From positions 387,677,217 through 387,741,216 of the forward strand of contig CM062294.1 of assembly GCA_031216915.1 (NCBI GenBank): a stretch of 64,000 nucleotides of DNA, given 5' to 3'. Source of the stretch: Pictodentalium vernedei (lineage: Eukaryota; Mollusca; Scaphopoda; Dentaliida; Dentaliidae). The stretch's first letter is position 1; each line of letters begins with the position of its first letter. The notes below the pieces were generated by a model that did not search any database, was not told the origin of the DNA, and saw only the letters and a list, made by a program, of their open reading frames with translations. The translations under genes and the position numbers were made by a program. Positions 11,461 through 23,490 of this stretch are shown one piece after another.

Positions 11461-13731
11461 TGTACGACTAATGAGGCATTCGGAAGGAGAAACCACATCT
11501 TCCCCGTGAAGAATCTTGTCCCGTCGTCTAGGGGCATCTGACCTCTAGTCTGGATCAGACCTGCACCCCTTTTCCAAGTCGCTATACAGACGACCACCGG
11601 AGTAAGTATAAGAGGTTTATTTTACCCTTACGAGGAGATCCCTTAGCTGATTAAGTGGAACGACCTCGCTTACCCCAGTCTGCTGAAGCGTGTTGAGATG
11701 CAGACTTCAGTAGCAGTGTACTGGAAACTTTCTTATAGCCTATTCATACACTAACGAAAGCTCATCGTCAAATAGAGTATATCCGGAGACTGGAGCGACT
11801 CGGAGAGAGCTTTTCACCTTGTCATCTATAAGTGATGACGACGCAAGGGCATCATCACATCTGATCAACTCCCAATTTGCCACTGTCAGAGTGGAGTTGT
11901 ACGTGGCATACATGACTGCCCTGGAAAGAAGTCTAAGCAAGGAACAACGTCCTCAAATTCCTTTGCAATAAGACGTTCCATTGCTCTGGTGAGGTGATCT
12001 GCGCAGGACATCATGTCCAGATTCACTCTATTGGATGAAATAGCATGTTTCATCACTTCCAAGCATATATTGAATGATGCAGGTAGGGACATATTTTCAT
12101 CCCTGGCCTGCTCATCTAAATGAAGAGGAGCTCTCTGAACATCTTCTCCGACCAACCGTTTTCAATAAACACAGTCCAAGGAACGGTATAATACTGAAGA
12201 TGTCGATAAAAAAATGCCTTCCTCTTCGCACTAGAGAGGTGAATATGGCGTAGATAACATGGCTGAAGTCCTCCGACACCTGTCGAGGCGACAGTGGTTT
12301 CTCTATAGTAGTCGCAGCTTGCCTATCAGGTGGAACCAAGTCAGTACAGTATTGATAAATAAAATTCATCGCTACCATATGCTGTTCCAAAAGGGAAGGG
12401 TAATCCTCTTCCTTGTCCCTTTCGCCATCTGACTGATTCAGTTGTGACATTTGGTCATTTGCATCTGCATGAACAGATGATTGGACCAACCCAGCATGGT
12501 CCGACAGCTCACCACCGGAGTCTGCACTTGCTGGGATGCTGCGATCAGCAGCGCAATCTGCGACAGCTAGTCCGTTACCGAGGCTTGAGGAGTAGCGGTT
12601 ATCTGTTTTATCGCCGCTTCCTACTCCTGGGACTAAGATCTGGAGATAGATCTCTTTTCCGAACGTCCCGATGAACAAAGCCTCGGATCGCTAGCAACCG
12701 GTTGGTCTGACTTCACGGGCGAAGACAGGCTCCGTCTTCACGCAACTGGCTGGATATCCAAACTCGGGTAGCTAGCATGCAGTCGTGTGTGCTTTAATAA
12801 CATAGCAGAGGAACCTGTGACTGAAGCCAACCCCGGCTGCAGACTAGACGGAATGTCCCGAGTGGCGGGCAGATGTATGCTCCGACTCATGCAAATTTCT
12901 CAAAACAACATTTGGCCCCAAATGTTGTTGGGTTAGAGAGGAACCTCTCCTGCTCACAGTCTTATCAGACCTCGCCGAGCCTCCTGAGAAGAAAACTTGG
13001 TTCCGGATTGTGTAAGTTTCTCACAACAACCTCTGGCCCCAGAAGTTGCTAGGTTAGAGAGGGGCCTCTCCCGCTCGTGGGCTTGTCAGATCTCGCCAAG
13101 CCTCCCAACAAGAAACTTGCTGACTTCCTACCTATTTCCGTTGTCGCTGGGTGAGCTTTTGTTTTTAAAGTGCTCACTCTAACCAAATCTACACTTCCTT
13201 CGACCGCAACAGACATACCCGGTGTCAAGGCTCCCACGGACGGAGTAACCGCTTTACAGGTCGAGCTAGCTGCTTGCAAGGGATTAAGAACACTAACCAG
13301 AGGCCTTCTCCATTTGCTTAATATTCATGAGCCCCTTGCAGCTAGCTATATTGCTCAACAGTGGATGACGATGGTAGCACACTTTGGATGGGTATCACAC
13401 TACCATCACCATGTTCATGTTCCTCTGAAAATAGAAACTGAAAAACTTGAATTATATTACAGTGAGAGTTCCGGCATAGGAACCTCACCGCCAACAACGC
13501 ATCGCGACACCTGTCTCCAACGTCTGTCATGCCAATGTTACACAGTAGACAAGAATCCACAGGGGTACATCGACTACAGGCAAGGCAACTAGCATGTAAA
13601 TCTGAGTAAGACTTCCTCGCCCTGCATTTAGAGCAGTAAGCTTTCATAATTACAATCAAAAGACAAAGTCGATAGAACGTCTGCAAACTCCAAAACAAAA
13701 TATATGATAAAGATACATGAATATATTGCAA
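11430..13731 (-). pseudogene. Diverged DIRS gag pseudogene (relic E)
   Basis: Minus-strand fragments line up in order with copy B gag. The Cys-rich N-terminus lies at 13342-13731 (CSKCRARKSYSDLH...C..C motif). The middle lies at 12112-12678 (DGERDKEE, LLEQHMVAMNFI) and 11886-12155. The C-terminal part lies at 11740-11940 (LRLLSRAVMYATYNSTL, close to LRLLSRAVAYSTCNSAL). Frameshifts and stops separate them. It represents a third DIRS subfamily, distinct from A/C/D and from B. Confidence 0.8.
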
Positions 13732-14459
13732 TCAAAATTAAATTCAAAATTTTTTGAAAAAAATGCCTATGTTCCCAATGGGAACATAATGAGCCCAAGA
13801 GCATCCCGATAAAGCCTAAGTGTGGACAAAATCCAAATGTTATGAGCAACACTACCGGAATAATAATCAATGTATCCTAAAGTAACCCTACAGTAATATA
13901 ATATGAAATACTACATATATTAATTAAGGATGTTGCCAATGTAAACAACATCAAGGAAAAAAACGGAAACAAGACATCAAAGGCCCAAAGTAAGAAACCA
14001 ATTTAAATGCTACCAGATGCAAAGCAAGATCTTCATACGAAGAAAAAATGATACATCGGATAGAAGATGCAAGACTAAAATGACCTAACATCCCTAGGGT
14101 GGAGACGTAACCATGGGGATAAACAGAATAAACACATTCTGTTATACATGTTAAACTTCCAAGAAATTTAATAAAAAATTTCAATAAAAAATAGCCAAAA
14201 AGCTAAGGAGTTTAACAGGAAGGGTTCATGGAAGGATAGGGAAGGAATATTGAACAAACAGTGGAATAATCATTAGCAAGAATGATGACGTCAGGTGTGT
14301 GTCCCAAAAATGGGAAGCATAAAATAATTTTTATAATTATTATAAAGTTACAGCCCTGAACATCTGCAACCAACGTAGTTCACTTCCATCATCCATTAAC
14401 AGCCTTGGATCCACCAATTCTTGCATTGATTTGTGTCTGCCATCCTCAAACTAGAGGCT

Positions 14460-17072
14460 CTACAGAGCCTGTAATCGCTCACCTGGAACTACATATAAAA
14501 ATGTGATTTCCCATAGTCTTTCCATGGTAACTATGAACTGCAATTGTGGCCATGTTTGCAACATAACATCAACATTACATGAGAATCATTGGTAGGTGTC
14601 CCAGACTTCAATGACGTGAAGTTTGAATCCACCAAACAGAATCATAGAATGTCTCTGGTGGCCATATTTTCCAGCCAATGGGAACAAAAAGAGGATCGTT
14701 TGTGGAGGGCCTCCTACAGACCATTCTTGCCAAGTTTTGGTTCATGTCGGCTCAGTAGTTCCAGAGAGAAGATGAAAATGTGATTTCCCATAAGGTTTTT
14801 CTATAGTAACTATAAACTGCAATTGTGGCCATGTTTGCAAAACGATCAACATTAAATGAGGATCGTTGGTAGAGGGTGTCCCAGTCATCAACCATGCAAA
14901 ATTTCAAAACATTTGGCCCTGTGGTTGCAGAGGAGAACAGTTTTTCAAAATTGACCAATCAGAATCAAAGAATGCTTCTGGCGGCCAAGTTTTTTCACCC
15001 AACAGGAATAAAATGAGTAACAGTTGTAAAGAACCTCTCATAGACCATGCCTGCCAAGTCTGGTTCACATTGGCTCAGTACTTTCAGTGACGATGATGAA
15101 AATGTACTTTCATATAGGGTTTCTATAGTAACTATAAGCCACAATTACAGACATAATTGCACCCTGATGAAGATTAAAATGAGGATCATTGATAGAGGGG
15201 GTTACTGTCATCAGTCGCACTAAGTTTTAAACCATTTGGCCTTGTAGTTTCAAAGAAGATTTTTTTGAAAATGCACACATTTATGAATTCTGTGTCAACA
15301 AAAATAAAATCAGTAAAAGAAGGTTAAATATTCTGAAAATTACAATTTTCTCTGACAGTATTCTCTTTCAAAATAGGTTTGGATAGGTAAAGGGTTACAG
15401 GAAACACATTTTACTCCAATTTTGTCAGATCTTAAAAGATATACATAATTACTGTCATCTAAGCTGACATGATGGGAAGTGAATATAAACAAAAAACTTT
15501 CCTGGTTTTCCAAACACCTGTCATCACTCAGTATTTTCTGATGAGTAACTTGACACTAATAATCAGCATACAGTTGCAACTGTAGTACAAGTCAAAATAA
15601 GTTGTGTTGGATAATCCTATAAACTATGTATCTTTCCCTTCCTACACTGATAAGACCAGAAGCTGGCATCATTTTTCTGGAAAGCTTGCACTGATAGCTT
15701 TCCAGAAAATGTCAGATTCTGATCTTGTCAGGGCAAGAGCAGCAGTTTACTTAGTTTATTGCAGTTATGCTACAGCTTATTTTGACTTGTACTGTATACA
15801 CAATATTTTTGTTTTTTTCCCCAGTTCTCAGTGGGGAAAACTGGAAGCAACCCTTACCAGATTCTCAAAAAACAAGTATTTTGCTGACAGTACTGATCTT
15901 CGTGCAGACAGGAGAGGCACTGGGTTAAGCATTAGAATATAGCCTCTGGTGGCCACATATTTCCATCCTCTCATAGACCATTCCCGCAAAGTTTCACGTC
16001 GGCTCAGTAGTTCCAGAGAAGAAGATGAAAATGTGATTTCCCATAGGGTTTCTATAGTAACTATAAGCCGCAATTGTGGCCATGTTTACAATCCGATCAA
16101 CATTAAATGGGGATCATTGGTAGAGGGGGTCCCAGTCATCACTTATGCGAAGTATCAAAACATTTGGCCTGGCAGTTTCAGAGGAGAAGATTTTTGAAAA
16201 TCCACCAATCAGAATCAAAGAATGCCTCTGGCGGCCATGTTTTTCAACCCACAGGAACAAAATGAGGATCGTTTGTAGAGGTCTCTCATAGACCGTCCCT
16301 GCCAGGTTTGGTTCACGTAGGCTCAGTAGTTCCAGAGAAGAAGATGAAAATGTGATTTCCCATAGGGTTTCTATAGTAACTATAAGCCGCAATTGTAGCC
16401 ATGTTTACAACCCGATCAACATTAAATGAGGATCATTGGTAGAGGTGGTCCCAGGCATCGTTTATGTGAAGTATCAAAACATTTGGCCTGGCAGTTTCAG
16501 AGGAGAAGATTTTTGAAAATCTACCAATCAGAATCAAAGAATGCTTCTGGCGGCCATGTTTTACAACCCACGGGAACAAAATGAGGATCGTTTGTAGAGG
16601 ACCTCCCATAGACTATCTCTGCCAGGTTTGTTTTCACATCGCCTCGGTTTTTCCAGAGAAGAAGAGGAAAATGTGATTTCCCATAGGGTTTCTACAGTAA
16701 CTATAAGCTGCAATTGCGGCCATGTTTGTGACCCAATCAACATTAAATGAGGATCGTTGGTAGAGGGGGTCGCAGTCATCATTTATGTGAAGTTTCAAAA
16801 CATTTGGCCTGGTAGTTTCAGAGGAGAAGATATTTTTTAAAATCCACCAACCAGAATCAAAGACTGCCTCTGGAAGCCATGTTTTTCATCCGACAGGAAC
16901 AAAATGAGGATCGTTTGTAGAGGACCTCCCATAGACCATTCCTGCCAAGTTTGGTTCACACCAGCTCAGTGGTTACAGAGAAGAAGATGAAAATGGGAAA
17001 AGTTTACAGACGCCGGACGACGATGGACGCCAAGTGATGAGAAAAGCTCACATGGCCTTTTAGGCCAGGTGC
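14460..17072. repeat. Tandem-repeat element I (about 320-bp units)
   Basis: The landmark GATTTCCCATAGGGTTTCTA recurs at about 14503, 14779, 15105, 16036, 16356 and 16677, with units of about 276-326 bp; one interval holds an insertion. Each unit also carries CCAATCAGAATCAAAGAATG and CATTTGGCCTGG. The right end has a GACGCCGGACGACGATGGAC tract, then AAGCTCACATGGCC..GGCCAGGTG, which can fold. The flanks are DIRS relic E sequence, so the whole array was inserted as one element. It resembles tandem-repeat-bearing non-autonomous elements known from bivalves; class is not proven. Confidence 0.7.
15584..15793. mobile_element. 210-bp MITE with 18-bp perfect TIRs
   Basis: AGTACAAGTCAAAATAAG at 15584-15601 is exactly inverted at 15776-15793. 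A second inner hairpin (TTTTCTGGAAAGC..GCTTTCCAGAAAA) lies near 15672-15711. It sits within array I. No coding capacity; superfamily not determined. Confidence 0.75.
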
Positions 17073-17155
17073 ATTAAAACGGAGATTTTAAAGCACAGAT
17101 GTCAGCTCATTGTTTCTGACTTTAGGGCCAACCAAAGAATGATGTTTGCGCCAAT

Positions 17156-18667
17156 CAGGGGTCAGCTTAGCAGCTGATTTTAATGAGAAGTGACTTCTCC
17201 CTCCAGAGACTTTAGGGAGAAGTCAGGGGCCAGGAGGGAGAAGTCAGTGGACATGAGGGAGAAGTCAGAAAAAAACATAAAACATATATACATCATGTCA
17301 AAATAAATGTACATAGAGGGCACAACAATAGCTAACATGACGAATTGTGAGGAGAAAAAATCCAACCCCTCCATCCCCTCCCCCCACACACACACAGAAA
17401 AACTGTGTCTTTTATGTTTTCTGAATGCCCTTTCTCTTTCCCTACCAGTGATGACCATGGTTACCATGCAGTTGATTTTGTATTTGCCTCAATGCAGTGG
17501 ATTTGGAATTTAGGATTACCCATTCATTGTGAGAGTGTTCTCCACTTTTAGAGAAGGTATATTCTTTTAAAAAAAAATATTTAAAGTATTTAAAATAAGT
17601 TTCAAGTTCACATAGAAGCTGTTGGTTCATTTAACCTCCTTGGAACACAGGTTTTCAAAGAAAAATTGCGACATCGACGCCGTAGCTGCGACGTGTGGTG
17701 CAATCTGCAAGTCCAAAAAATATTCTCAGGGGCAATTTACAGGTGATGGTGAAAAAAAAACCAAGAAAAATATTTGGAACAACATTTGCATCGGACATGG
17801 GTTAGACATGAATGAGATACACTTGCATATCAAATATGAAGTCATTCCACCAGGTAGTTTGAAAGTTATTCTTTTAGAAACTCATTAGTCACAAAATTCT
17901 AAGTTCATCAAGGGGCATAACTCCAAGAAAAATATTTGGAACAACACATGCATTGAACAGTGGCTAGACATCAATAAGATACGCTTACATGCCAAATATA
18001 AAGTCATTCCATCAAGTATTTCAAAAGTTATTGAGTTTTGAAACTCATTGGTCACAGACAGAGCGACAGACATACCAACAGACAGACCGACAGACAGACC
18101 GACATTGCCACTTATACAGCTGCTAGTCGCAGTTAAAAACTTTCAATGCAAATTGCAGTGCGAATTTCAATGGAACAAATTTTTCAATGGAATAGAGTGT
18201 ACTGTGACCGTAAGCAATTTCGACTTTTTATGTATGAACTGTCTGTCTCCTTCACAATTTTTACTCTTTTGAAACGGTGGTTAATTTTAATAAATTCTAA
18301 TTGACATAATGTGTGTCTTGAGTGATTCGTTGCTTTTGCTGATGCTTTGTTTTTAAACAGCCACTTTGTGCTGGTTGCTTAAAATTGGGGCAAATTGTGC
18401 GAACGACTGCAATTACAACTCTTTTCACAAATATCAAATTAGGTTATTTTTAGAACTGTATGACAGATTTTAAAGGCAGTCGTGTTTACTTAATGAATGC
18501 GGAAGCATTTTTTTTTTCAAATAAAACACAAGAAATTGCATAAAACTACAATGTCTCCAAGGAAGTTCAGGAGGGCGACTTGAATTTCACCCCCAGTGTA
18601 AGCCAAGGTGACTCGAGGAATGACAAGGCAACTTCTTCGCCCTAGTCGCCCACTCGGCTGACCCCTG
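17156..18667. mobile_element. hAT-like non-autonomous transposon 1
   Basis: The ends are CAGGGGTCAGC at 17156 and GGCTGACCCCTG at 18656-18667, an 11-bp inverted repeat. The flanking 8-mers GCGCCAAT (17148-17155) and GCACCAAT (18668-18675) are a target duplication with one mismatch, typical of hAT. Subterminal AGGGAGAAGTC motifs repeat at 17212-17275. No transposase frame is seen. It is inserted in the ITR of DIRS relic E and itself contains tandem repeats at 17762-18110. Confidence 0.85.
17762..18110. repeat. Two-copy 168-bp tandem repeat with GACA tract (array VIII)
   Basis: AAGAAAAATATTTGGAACAA occurs at 17763 and 17931, followed each time by AAGTCATTCCA. The array ends in repeated GACAGACCGACAGACAGACC near 18056-18102. 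It lies within hAT-like element 1. Confidence 0.75.
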
Positions 18668-18927
18668 GCACCAATTCCGGTCTCTTCCTGACCACTGCGC
18701 ATGCCCAGAGAGTAAAAGTATGGAGGGCCAAATAGGACTTTTTAATTTTCGATTTTGTATTCAAATTTTGGGGATTGGGGGTCCAAATTTGTGTTTGGAC
18801 ATTGATAATTTCGAGTTTGCACCAGCTGGTCTGGGCCATTGGTTGTCGTATAAAAATATCTTCTGTTTTTAATTTTCAGTTACTGAAAGGTGACAACAGG
18901 TCCTCAAACCTTGTAGAGTATACTTAC

Positions 18928-19044
18928 GACAATTGGCTTCATCTGAGCCATCCCAACAATCTTCATCATAATCACAGCGCCACCTTCTTGGTATACAGTG
19001 ATTGTTGTCACATCTGAATTGAGTTGCATCACAAGTTCTCCTAT
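18928..19044 (-). CDS. LDL-receptor class A exon (most 3' seen)
   Basis: This 117-bp minus-strand exon encodes one complete LDLa module. Six cysteines are in the expected order ([32 protein letters not shown]). It carries the Ca2+-binding acidic cluster ending DGSDE. The acceptor is TTTTTCAG before 19044 and the donor is C|GTAAGTAT after 18928. Intron phase is 1 on both sides, so the exon can be added or lost without a frame change. Such modules bind ligands in extracellular domains of LDLR/LRP-type receptors and other secreted or membrane proteins. The parent protein cannot be named from LDLa modules alone. DIRS relic E ends only 69 bp beyond the donor. Confidence 0.93.
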
Positions 19045-19084
19045 CTGAAAAACAACATTGAGAAAATAAGATAATATATACAAA

Positions 19085-20190
19085 CATATGGAACCCTGTT
19101 AATTGAATAGCCATTTTGCCAGTGGCAATAATTTGATTAACAGGGATATTCAATTAACAGGGGTTTAGCAATTTTCCTGAATTCTAGAGGGAAAAAGCAA
19201 TACGGATTAAAAATTCTCCCTGTTCATGTCGTTTGGGTTGAGGGTTTTAAGAGTGAAGATCCACTGGATCTCCCTATGGTGATGATACTCAGTACTGGAG
19301 TTGCATGGAATAACCTATAAAAAATATGATCACAGTTCAACATTAATACTAAACAACATTAGATCAGGGACAGATATCTTGGCACACTCCACCTCTCTCT
19401 TGGTTACCCGCCAAAACAGTACAATCTCACATCACCATACATTTCTGTCCAGTTATCTGCTGGACGATAACCTATATATATGGGAAACTCTAACACACTA
19501 CGTCTCTAATCAGTACACACACGTACAAAACTGGTCTAGCTATTATTTTCACATGGGTTAGCGCCAGTTTTCAACCTTCCTTGGGTATCTTATACCAGTT
19601 ATTTATAGTATTCTAGAGTGAAAATTAGCATTTCTTGAATATCTTGTTTGACAGAACTCACAAAGCTCTGTCAAACAAGATATAATAGATCAAACTGGAT
19701 GTACTGAGCAAGCAAGAAAATAAGCAGACTGTCATCTGCAAAATGAGGTCCCCAGAGGGTGAATTTGGTGATACTACCCTGCACAGCAGGGCAGCATCAC
19801 TAAAATCTCCCCTCTGTGAACCTCAATCTGAATCAAGGTATCAAACCTAAACAGAAAGAGGTACCCAGAGGATAAATTGGGCCACTGCATGGGACAGCAT
19901 CAGCAAATTCACCCTCTGGGGACCTCATTTTGCAAATGACAGATTGCTTATTTTCAGGCTTGGTACTGAGGCAAAAAGGGTTCATAAACAAGGGGGTTTT
20001 GGTGATTGGCAGGGTAATTTCTTGACATATTACAAGATTTTTCATTTAATTAACAGTTTACTCTATAACCTAGACATAATTAATAGATAAAATTTGTTCT
20101 GAAGGTATGGCAAATGGTTATGTGTTTGGAAATTTGGAGATTATATTCAATTAACGGGGTTATTCAATTAAAAGATACATGTATTCACTG
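19085..20190. repeat. Dispersed 'TTAATTGAAT' repeat with foldback core
   Basis: It starts near GGAACCCTGTTAATTGAATA and ends near ATTCAATTAACGGGGTTATT, inverted relative to the start. A central foldback at 19644-19684 pairs ATCTTGTTTGACAGA with TCTGTCAAACAAGAT. Relatives occur at about 30085-30370 and 63238-63669. A second inverted repeat of about 55 bp pairs 19714-19768 with 19906-19960 (GAGGTCCCCAGAGGGTGAAT). No coding frame; this is intron of the LDLa gene. MITE-like, superfamily unresolved. Confidence 0.6.
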
Positions 20191-20219
20191 TATTCTTCCA
20201 CTGGTGTCTGTATGCCCTC

Positions 20220-20655
20220 AAGAGAAAAAAAATCCAGGACTTGAAAAAACTTGATTTCTTGGGGATTTCAAGCACTTTATGAACTTTGATATTTTAATCT
20301 TCTCTGGGGCTTGTGAACCAATCAGTTAACAGTTTACAGATGAGTTCTTAGCACAAGTACTCCCACAATTTAATAAAACAAATTCAAGAACTTTCAAGGA
20401 CATTTTGGGGTTCAAGGACCAAACTGCATATGGCACCTTGTTCCACTAAAGAGATGATTTGATCTTTGTTACTAAACCTGTTCCTAGAAATGCTTTAGAG
20501 TACTGGCTAACTGCAAACGTCTTAAATTATTGTCAAAGGCCTTTAGGATTTCAGACCTGTTTTCAAGTACTTTCAGGGAATTGAAAATAAATATCAGAAT
20601 TCAAGGATCTTCAAGGGCTATCGAGGACCAGTGGCTACCCTGTTTTGGTTTACAA
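20220..20655. repeat. CAAGG/CTTGAA-rich MITE-like repeat
   Basis: Repeated TTCAAGGA and CTTGAAA words, with an end GGCTACCCTG near 20632-20642 (CAGGGTAGCC on the minus strand). This composition is typical of hAT-type non-autonomous elements. The other end is not clear. Confidence 0.45.
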
Positions 20656-20663
20656 ATCTTATT

Positions 20664-20880
20664 GTTTATTTATTTATTTTGGGTTTTAACAATGTCAACC
20701 AGGGTCAGATAGTGTCAGACAGGTTTATCGGTGAAGGAAGCCCGTGTACATGGAAAGAACCGACAAGCAGCTGTCAGACTCCAACTTACTAACCAGCACA
20801 AGCAGAATTAGTAGTTGAACGCCATTGCACCATCACCAGCCATACACCTTGTACACAGCAGCACTGTACCACCACAAAAC
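20664..20880 (-). mobile_element. Degenerate SINE copy
   Basis: The T-rich tail TTATTTATTTATTTT at 20665 is followed by a diverged form of the SINE body (GTGAAGGAAGCCCGTGTACA, GCACCATCACCAG). The head is lost near 20880. Minus-strand orientation. Confidence 0.65.
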
Positions 20881-21539
20881 TATTCTTCTACATGTATTCC
20901 AAACAATAAATACCAGAACCTGATAATGGTCCCCATGAATCTCTCTCAGATAGCCCTAACCAAAATGTCTAATCTTCCCAAGAATCAGGTTCTGGTGCAA
21001 ATATTACTTGAAGCATACATATAGGTTTTACTAACCTGGTAGGAGGTGCATTTAGATAATATCCCATCTAAAATGCGACCAAATCATGACTTAACTGGGC
21101 AAGTGCTGAATTATTTTTGGTGGTCAAAATTTCTTCACTTGTCTTTACCTTGTTACAATTTATGGGAAACTGCCTATAGGCACTCTCCCATTAATTGTAA
21201 CAAGGCAAATCCATACAGACAAAATAATTTTACTTCCAAAGATAATACGAAGCACAGCCACACAATATGGAGCCTTAAAATTGAGGCACCTTCACTTCGG
21301 AATAAAGCTCAAATATGGGCTTCCAGCACTCTACCTGTTGAAGAGGAACAATTTTACAAAACATGCATGATTTGCTGGATTTTATGAATGTCGGTGTCAA
21401 TTGACTTTTCATTCAAGTTGAGTATAAAACAACTGATTTTCGAACAGGTTTGATGTTATTATGCATATTAAATCAGTTAATTCCATTGACTTGATTGGTG
21501 TGCACAAAACATGGTTCATACAACTTTTCACCAAAACAA
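20881..21539. other. Intronic sequence with a short inverted repeat
   Basis: No gene seen. An imperfect inverted repeat pairs CCTTGTTACAATTTATGGGA (21150) with TCCCATTAATTGTAACAAGG (21188), probably a small MITE. The rest is unassigned. Confidence 0.5.
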
Positions 21540-21592
21540 TTCAGGACTTTTTCAAGGGTTTTTCAAGACCTAATATCTGATTTTCAAAGGTT

Positions 21593-21799
21593 CTAAAAAC
21601 CTTTCTTAAACCTACCTTGAATGTTGGATTTATCAAACAGCACAGAGTAATGACCAGTTATACTCTCAGTTAATATCTTTTTAAAATGTGTTGCGATTCC
21701 AAAAACAGTAAGGTATGCCGTTTTGGGTGATTCGTAATTTGTGTGCAAAGTCCATAGTACTTCAGCTTTAAGTGTTTCAATTTTCGATACGGATGGCAT
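21593..21799 (-). pseudogene. Remnant of hAT-like transposase, central part
   Basis: The fragment LKAEVLWTLHTNYES..AYLTVFGIATHF..HYSVLFDKS follows the pattern of a widespread hAT-related transposase. In that family a 'LKAE.LWTLK' segment is followed by 'YLTCFGLAPYF' and 'VLLFDESLN'. Most of the intervening residues, the rest of the catalytic domain and the dimerisation region are absent. Family recognition is from memory of the pattern and is moderately sure. Confidence 0.6.
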
Positions 21800-21959
21800 A
21801 ACTGAAGATTGCTTTAATATTTTAGACTATGCACCAACTGGTGGGAACTGCGATAACATTTCCGTCTTTTTCGCAAAGCTTGAAATAATAGTCTGCTGAA
21901 TTGCCATTACATTTAAATATGTGTGTTTCTGGCTGCGCTAATGAGATTTCAGTGCATAT

Positions 21960-22148
21960 TCACCCATCTCTGAAAGATTTATGATTTTTTTTACACGTAC
22001 AACAAAAAGCTGAATGCACATTTTGCTTCACCTCCCTGACCCACTTGTATTTATTCATCAGTGATGGATTGTAAACACACTTTCCCATTATGGCGGCGAC
22101 CATGTGAAGGAAGTTAACTGGAAGAATGTTGGCATTACGTTCCATCAT
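21960..22148 (-). pseudogene. Remnant of hAT-like transposase, N-terminal zinc finger
   Basis: The stretch MGKCVYNPSLMNKYKWVREV followed by AFCCTCKK resembles the BED/TTF-like N-terminal finger of the transposase whose central part is at 21593-21799. The C..C pair is present but the distal His/Cys ligands are not seen. It is short and isolated by stop codons, so not functional. Confidence 0.6.
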
Positions 22149-22437
22149 TGTTTTGCTCGGCCTGAACTGTCCCGTCTAAAAAATGACATGTTTGCCATTT
22201 CTTTTCGAATAAAAATGATACGTAACTATTGAGAATACCCAGAAAAATAAAAAAACAAACTGTTAGCATTATGTCCTGACCGTATGACTGGGAAGTGTTG
22301 AAAATTCAAGGGCTTTTCAGGACTTTCCCCCCAACATTCAAGGGTTGCTCAAGGGCTAATCTCAAATTCAAGACTTTTTCAAGGCAAATGCCATCATTTT
22401 CAAGGGTTTTTCAAGAGATGCGCGAACCATGCAAAAT

Positions 22438-22969
22438 CAGTGTACTCTACTTGTGACCAAATCAAAGTATTTGATTGCTTTTGTTGTCGAGAGTATGTTA
22501 AAAATTTCACTTCCTTAGTTTGCATGTGTGTGGAGCATTGCAACATTCAATAGAGAGTTGAGTCCAGCAATGATTCAAATTTCAAATTGATTCTCAATTC
22601 AACCTCCTGATTTAATCTGAGTTTTACCGACATGTGACTGTATCAAATCGGCCATAGTGATCAACAATCGTGTCTGGTGTCTATCTATTTGACAGAATGG
22701 AAGAAGGAGTGGTCACATTCTGTACACCATACAATACACACACACAATCAGGTATTTGCTTTTTGAGGTGAACAGCACATCTTCATCTCATGTGATGTAC
22801 GAATACCGACCTGATGTAACAATAATCACATGATGGTCCCTCTTTTCATCCCAATTCTATACAGATCACAGAAAGAGTCTCACTTGCAGTGCAGAGGGTG
22901 GGACTCTACTGCGTTGTTAATGATATCTAATGTGCACATGTTAACAGAACATTTGGTTGCGAAACAGGC
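22438..22969. other. Intronic sequence, nothing recognised
   Basis: About 530 bp with only a short CACACACA run near 22736. No convincing exon or repeat family. Confidence 0.5.
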
Positions 22970-23225
22970 TATTTATTTATTGGGGTTTAGCGACACTTTG
23001 ACAGCCAGGGTCACCTCCTGTTGGGCAGTTTTATTGGTGAAGGAAGCTAGAGTTTGCACTCGTTGTTGGCAAGTGCACCATAGTCACGCCGTATGCCTTA
23101 GTGCATATTGCCACCATACCCACACATGTGCAATCAGGATTCAGAGCTTTGCCCAAGGACACAAGACAGTTACCACTGATCAGGAACAAACCATGGGCCT
23201 TCGGTTTGAGTCCTCATGCTCCAAC
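22970..23225 (-). mobile_element. SINE copy with internal deletion
   Basis: The tail is at 22970 (TATTTATTTATTGGGGTTTA). Body blocks match other copies (GACAGCCAGGGTCACCT, TATGCCTTAGTGCATATTG, TTGCCCAAGGACACAA). A diverged B box is the complement of GGTTTGAGTCC near 23203. The segment between the tail-proximal and middle blocks is shortened. Confidence 0.75.
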
Positions 23226-23345
23226 AAATAGGTTATAAATTTCCAAAATTTTGGTGACTCATAGCAACGGGTTTTTATGGAATTAAAATATACAAAATTT
23301 TTCCAATGATGCTCAGAGGAAGAGATGAATGGGAATATTCTTTAA

Positions 23346-23486
23346 CCCTTTACCTAAAGAATTGGCAGCATCCATCCACATACTTCATAAATTGAGAAGT
23401 CGAAATAAAATGATTTTTTTAATTTTAAAGAAAGTAATTAAAATTAAATTAAATTAAATTTGATATTATGTGCATTGGGTAAAGAG
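23346..23486. mobile_element. piggyBac-like MITE, 141 bp
   Basis: Flanked by TTAA on both sides (23342-23345 and 23487-23490). The ends CCCTTTACC and GGGTAAAGAG are inverted. TTAA duplication plus C-rich tips is the piggyBac signature. It is the uninterrupted counterpart of the MITE split by DIRS copy B. Confidence 0.7.
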
Positions 23487-23490
23487 TTAA

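Larger units (their letters stand above)
9942..18859 (-). mobile_element. Ancient DIRS relic (copy E), interrupted by other elements
   Basis: Gag fragments on the minus strand (about 11430-13640) and a leader with GATGCAAAGCAAGATCTTC-type sequence (13640-14455) match copy B at low identity. The right ITR is split. Its inner part is at 17073-17155 and its outer part at 18676-18859, ending GTCGTATAAAAATAT. A tandem-repeat element (about 14460-17072) and a hAT element (17156-18667) sit inside it. The left end is missing or unrecognisable where copy A abuts. The relic's end lies 69 bp from an LDLa exon. Confidence 0.75.
21540..22437 (-). mobile_element. hAT-like transposon relic with CAAGG-rich ends
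   Basis: Both ends carry TTTTTCAAGGGTTTTTCAAG-type words: 21548 on the left, inverted near 22300-22420 on the right. They are bordered by CATGGTTC and its complement GAACCATG. Between them are two remnants of one transposase in the correct order on the minus strand (22148-21960, then 21799-21593). A clear 8-bp target duplication was not found, so the exact ends are uncertain. Confidence 0.55.

Noticed and set aside
12112-12678. 188-codon frame as an independent gene
   Set aside because: Its central part aligns with the middle of DIRS gag in copy B; it is a fragment of relic E.
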